Assembly (NCBI GenBank): GCA_002423285.1
Contig: DIVF01000062.1
Span: 47,222 to 111,221, forward strand
Direction: 5' to 3'
DNA from: Micavibrio sp. UBA6139
GTDB taxonomy: Bacteria; Pseudomonadota; Alphaproteobacteria; Micavibrionales; Micavibrionaceae
Length of the DNA: 64,000 nt
The stretch's first letter is position 1, and every line of letters begins with the position of its first letter. Positions 63,128-64,000 of this stretch are shown here, piece by piece. Under the pieces are notes generated by a model. That model was not told the origin of the DNA and ran no database searches. It saw nothing but the letters and a program-made list of their open reading frames with translations. A program made the translations under genes and the position numbers.

Positions 63128-63571
63128 TTATCGCGGACGGGGTGTTGGGTGTGATCCTGGTGGATCGATGATAAAGGGTTCCCTGTTTAGCCACGGCTTG
63201 TTCTCCAGCATTTCATCCGTCAGGGCCGAGCGCGGTGGTGGCCGGGCACCGGGTGGTGGTTCATCGCCCAAAACATAAGCGCGGTCAAAATTGCGGCTGT
63301 ACCAGTCCCAGCACAAACCATCTTCGCTACGCGTCCACGCCAGATACTGGCCGCGTGAGATTTTGCTTTCATCCGGTTTTTGAATGTCTTCCAGTTCCTT
63401 GCAGCCATCCTTTGGCAGCAAAGCCAATTCCTGCGGTGTCGGATCAGGCCAAACCAGTTTCATTTTTTCGGGTTGGGCTTTTGGCTTGGTATTCGTAGCA
63501 AAAGCAGGAGCCGCGCCCAGCAGCAGCACGCAGGTCAAAAGACTCACTGAAAATGCAGTCAAACGGGTCAT
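63128..63571 (-). CDS. Secreted protein of unknown function
   Basis: A 147-residue protein with a Sec signal (LTAFSVSLLTCVLLLGAAPAFA, cleaved near residue 25). The mature part is Pro-rich and polar. It contains cysteines in KDGCKEL and GLCWDW, and a WTRSEDGLCWDWYSRNFD stretch that may be the functional core. The C-terminus is rich in Pro and Arg. AAGG lies near the ATG. Not recognised. Confidence 0.72.
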   Translation of the reverse strand: MTRLTAFSVSLLTCVLLLGAAPAFATNTKPKAQPEKMKLVWPDPTPQELALLPKDGCKELEDIQKPDESKISRGQYLAWTRSEDGLCWDWYSRNFDRAYVLGDEPPPGARPPPRSALTDEMLENKPWLNREPFIIDPPGSHPTPRPR

Positions 63572-63679
63572 CGGCCTTATCCTTATTCCAAGCTGTCATT
63601 ATATCATGTCGCGACATAGGGAGGAGTCTTGCATGAAACTATGTCTGAATTCGTAATATTCATCCATTTTTGAACCGTT

Positions 63680-63717
63680 TCAGGCAAAAAGAAACCGTTG
63701 ATTTGCATCAACGGTTT
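63680..63717 (-). terminator. Rho-independent terminator of a minus-strand unit from the right
   Basis: Stem AAACCGTTGAT / ATCAACGGTTT with a 4-base loop. On the minus strand it is followed by TTTTTGCC. No protein gene precedes it within the window, so it must end a transcript starting in 63720-64000 or beyond. Confidence 0.82.
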
Positions 63718-64000
63718 ATAAAGTTACCAGATCGGTCACAACATCGTCGTCAGAAACTAGAAATCAGAGCAGTCTTACGCAAAACACCTTGTTCAAAAAC
63801 CCCGCAAAAGGCCTTAATTCTTTGTCTTTATGGCCGTGGCCCGCAAAAACCACTGGCTCTTTTTGTAAACATTGTCCCTCTTGGCCGCCTTAAATTCTCT
63901 CGGTCGCTTCTTCAGTCTTCACGGGATGAAGGCTTTTCGCCTTTTCGATCCCTGCATTCCACTCACGTTCACCTATTCAATAGACCTGTTGCAAAAGTCC
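63718..64000. other. Gene-free right end with IS-end-like sequence
   Basis: No convincing protein gene, tRNA or rRNA is seen in either strand; the longest frames are short. The last bases contain AGACCTGTTGCAAAAGTCC, similar to terminal repeats of IS5- or IS6-type elements with a TGTTGCAAA core. It could be the end of an element continuing outside the window. A minus-strand terminator (63680-63717) implies that the stretch is transcribed. Low certainty. Confidence 0.35.

Overview
The window looks like a chromosomal segment of an alphaproteobacterium with moderate GC content. Signs are a DUF2336 protein, a UPF0262 protein, SulP-Usp and ErpA genes, an infA-maf-ribonuclease-tRNA-Phe block, and a run of genes in the order tatABC-zapE-mdh-sucC-sucD-sucA. 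Peptidoglycan-cleaving enzymes, several pseudopilins and an invasin-like outer-membrane protein recall the Micavibrio-type epibiotic predators. That placement is inference; no rRNA or other decisive marker is present.

Layout. 1-21480 (mostly minus strand): the TCA genes mdh, sucC, sucD and sucA lie in their usual order and orientation. Every joint has been opened. Three unknown proteins lie between sucD and sucA. A five-gene plus-strand glycan cassette (GT2, methyltransferase, GtrA, RmlB-like, RmlD-like) lies between sucC and sucD. A coiled-coil protein, an M23 endopeptidase, a lambda-endolysin-like muramidase and an XRE-type protein lie between mdh and sucC. 20.4-28 kb: zapE, tatC, tatB, tatA, scpB, scpA, nagZ, a SPOR protein and dgt, a housekeeping block for cell division, Tat export, condensin and wall recycling. 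28-32.6 kb: a MORN-like repeat protein, erpA, a small lipoprotein, a divergent glutamyl-tRNA-reductase-like protein, xthA and an alpha/beta-hydrolase-like lipoprotein.

32.7-38.0 kb: four related type IV pilin-like proteins. One carries a von Willebrand A domain fused behind the shared pilin module; the other three form an overlapping minus-strand operon that converges on it. 38.2-41.7 kb: an arsenic operon (arsR, DUF6428, arsC, arsP-like, thioredoxin-like, acr3) with a palindromic operator on the arsR start. 41.7-44.6 kb: a DksA-like protein, sulP and usp. 44.7-47.5 kb: tRNA-Thr, a lipoprotein and an inverse-autotransporter-like beta-barrel with a beta-helix passenger.

47.6-52.6 kb: a small basic protein, dcd, murA, UPF0262, infA, maf, an RNase G-type ribonuclease and tRNA-Phe. 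An AT-rich foreign gene abuts tRNA-Phe. 53.3-64 kb: mprF, a frameshifted EF-hand protein, glpD-glpK, a YjbH-like outer-membrane protein, leucine dehydrogenase, a secreted unknown, and a gene-free right end with a minus-strand terminator and an IS-end-like sequence.

The best candidates for something new are two. The first is the peptidoglycan module at 11.1-15.7 kb, in which two proteins share a C-terminal tail and two genes share an extended promoter. The second is the four-gene pseudopilin locus with its VWA-fused member.
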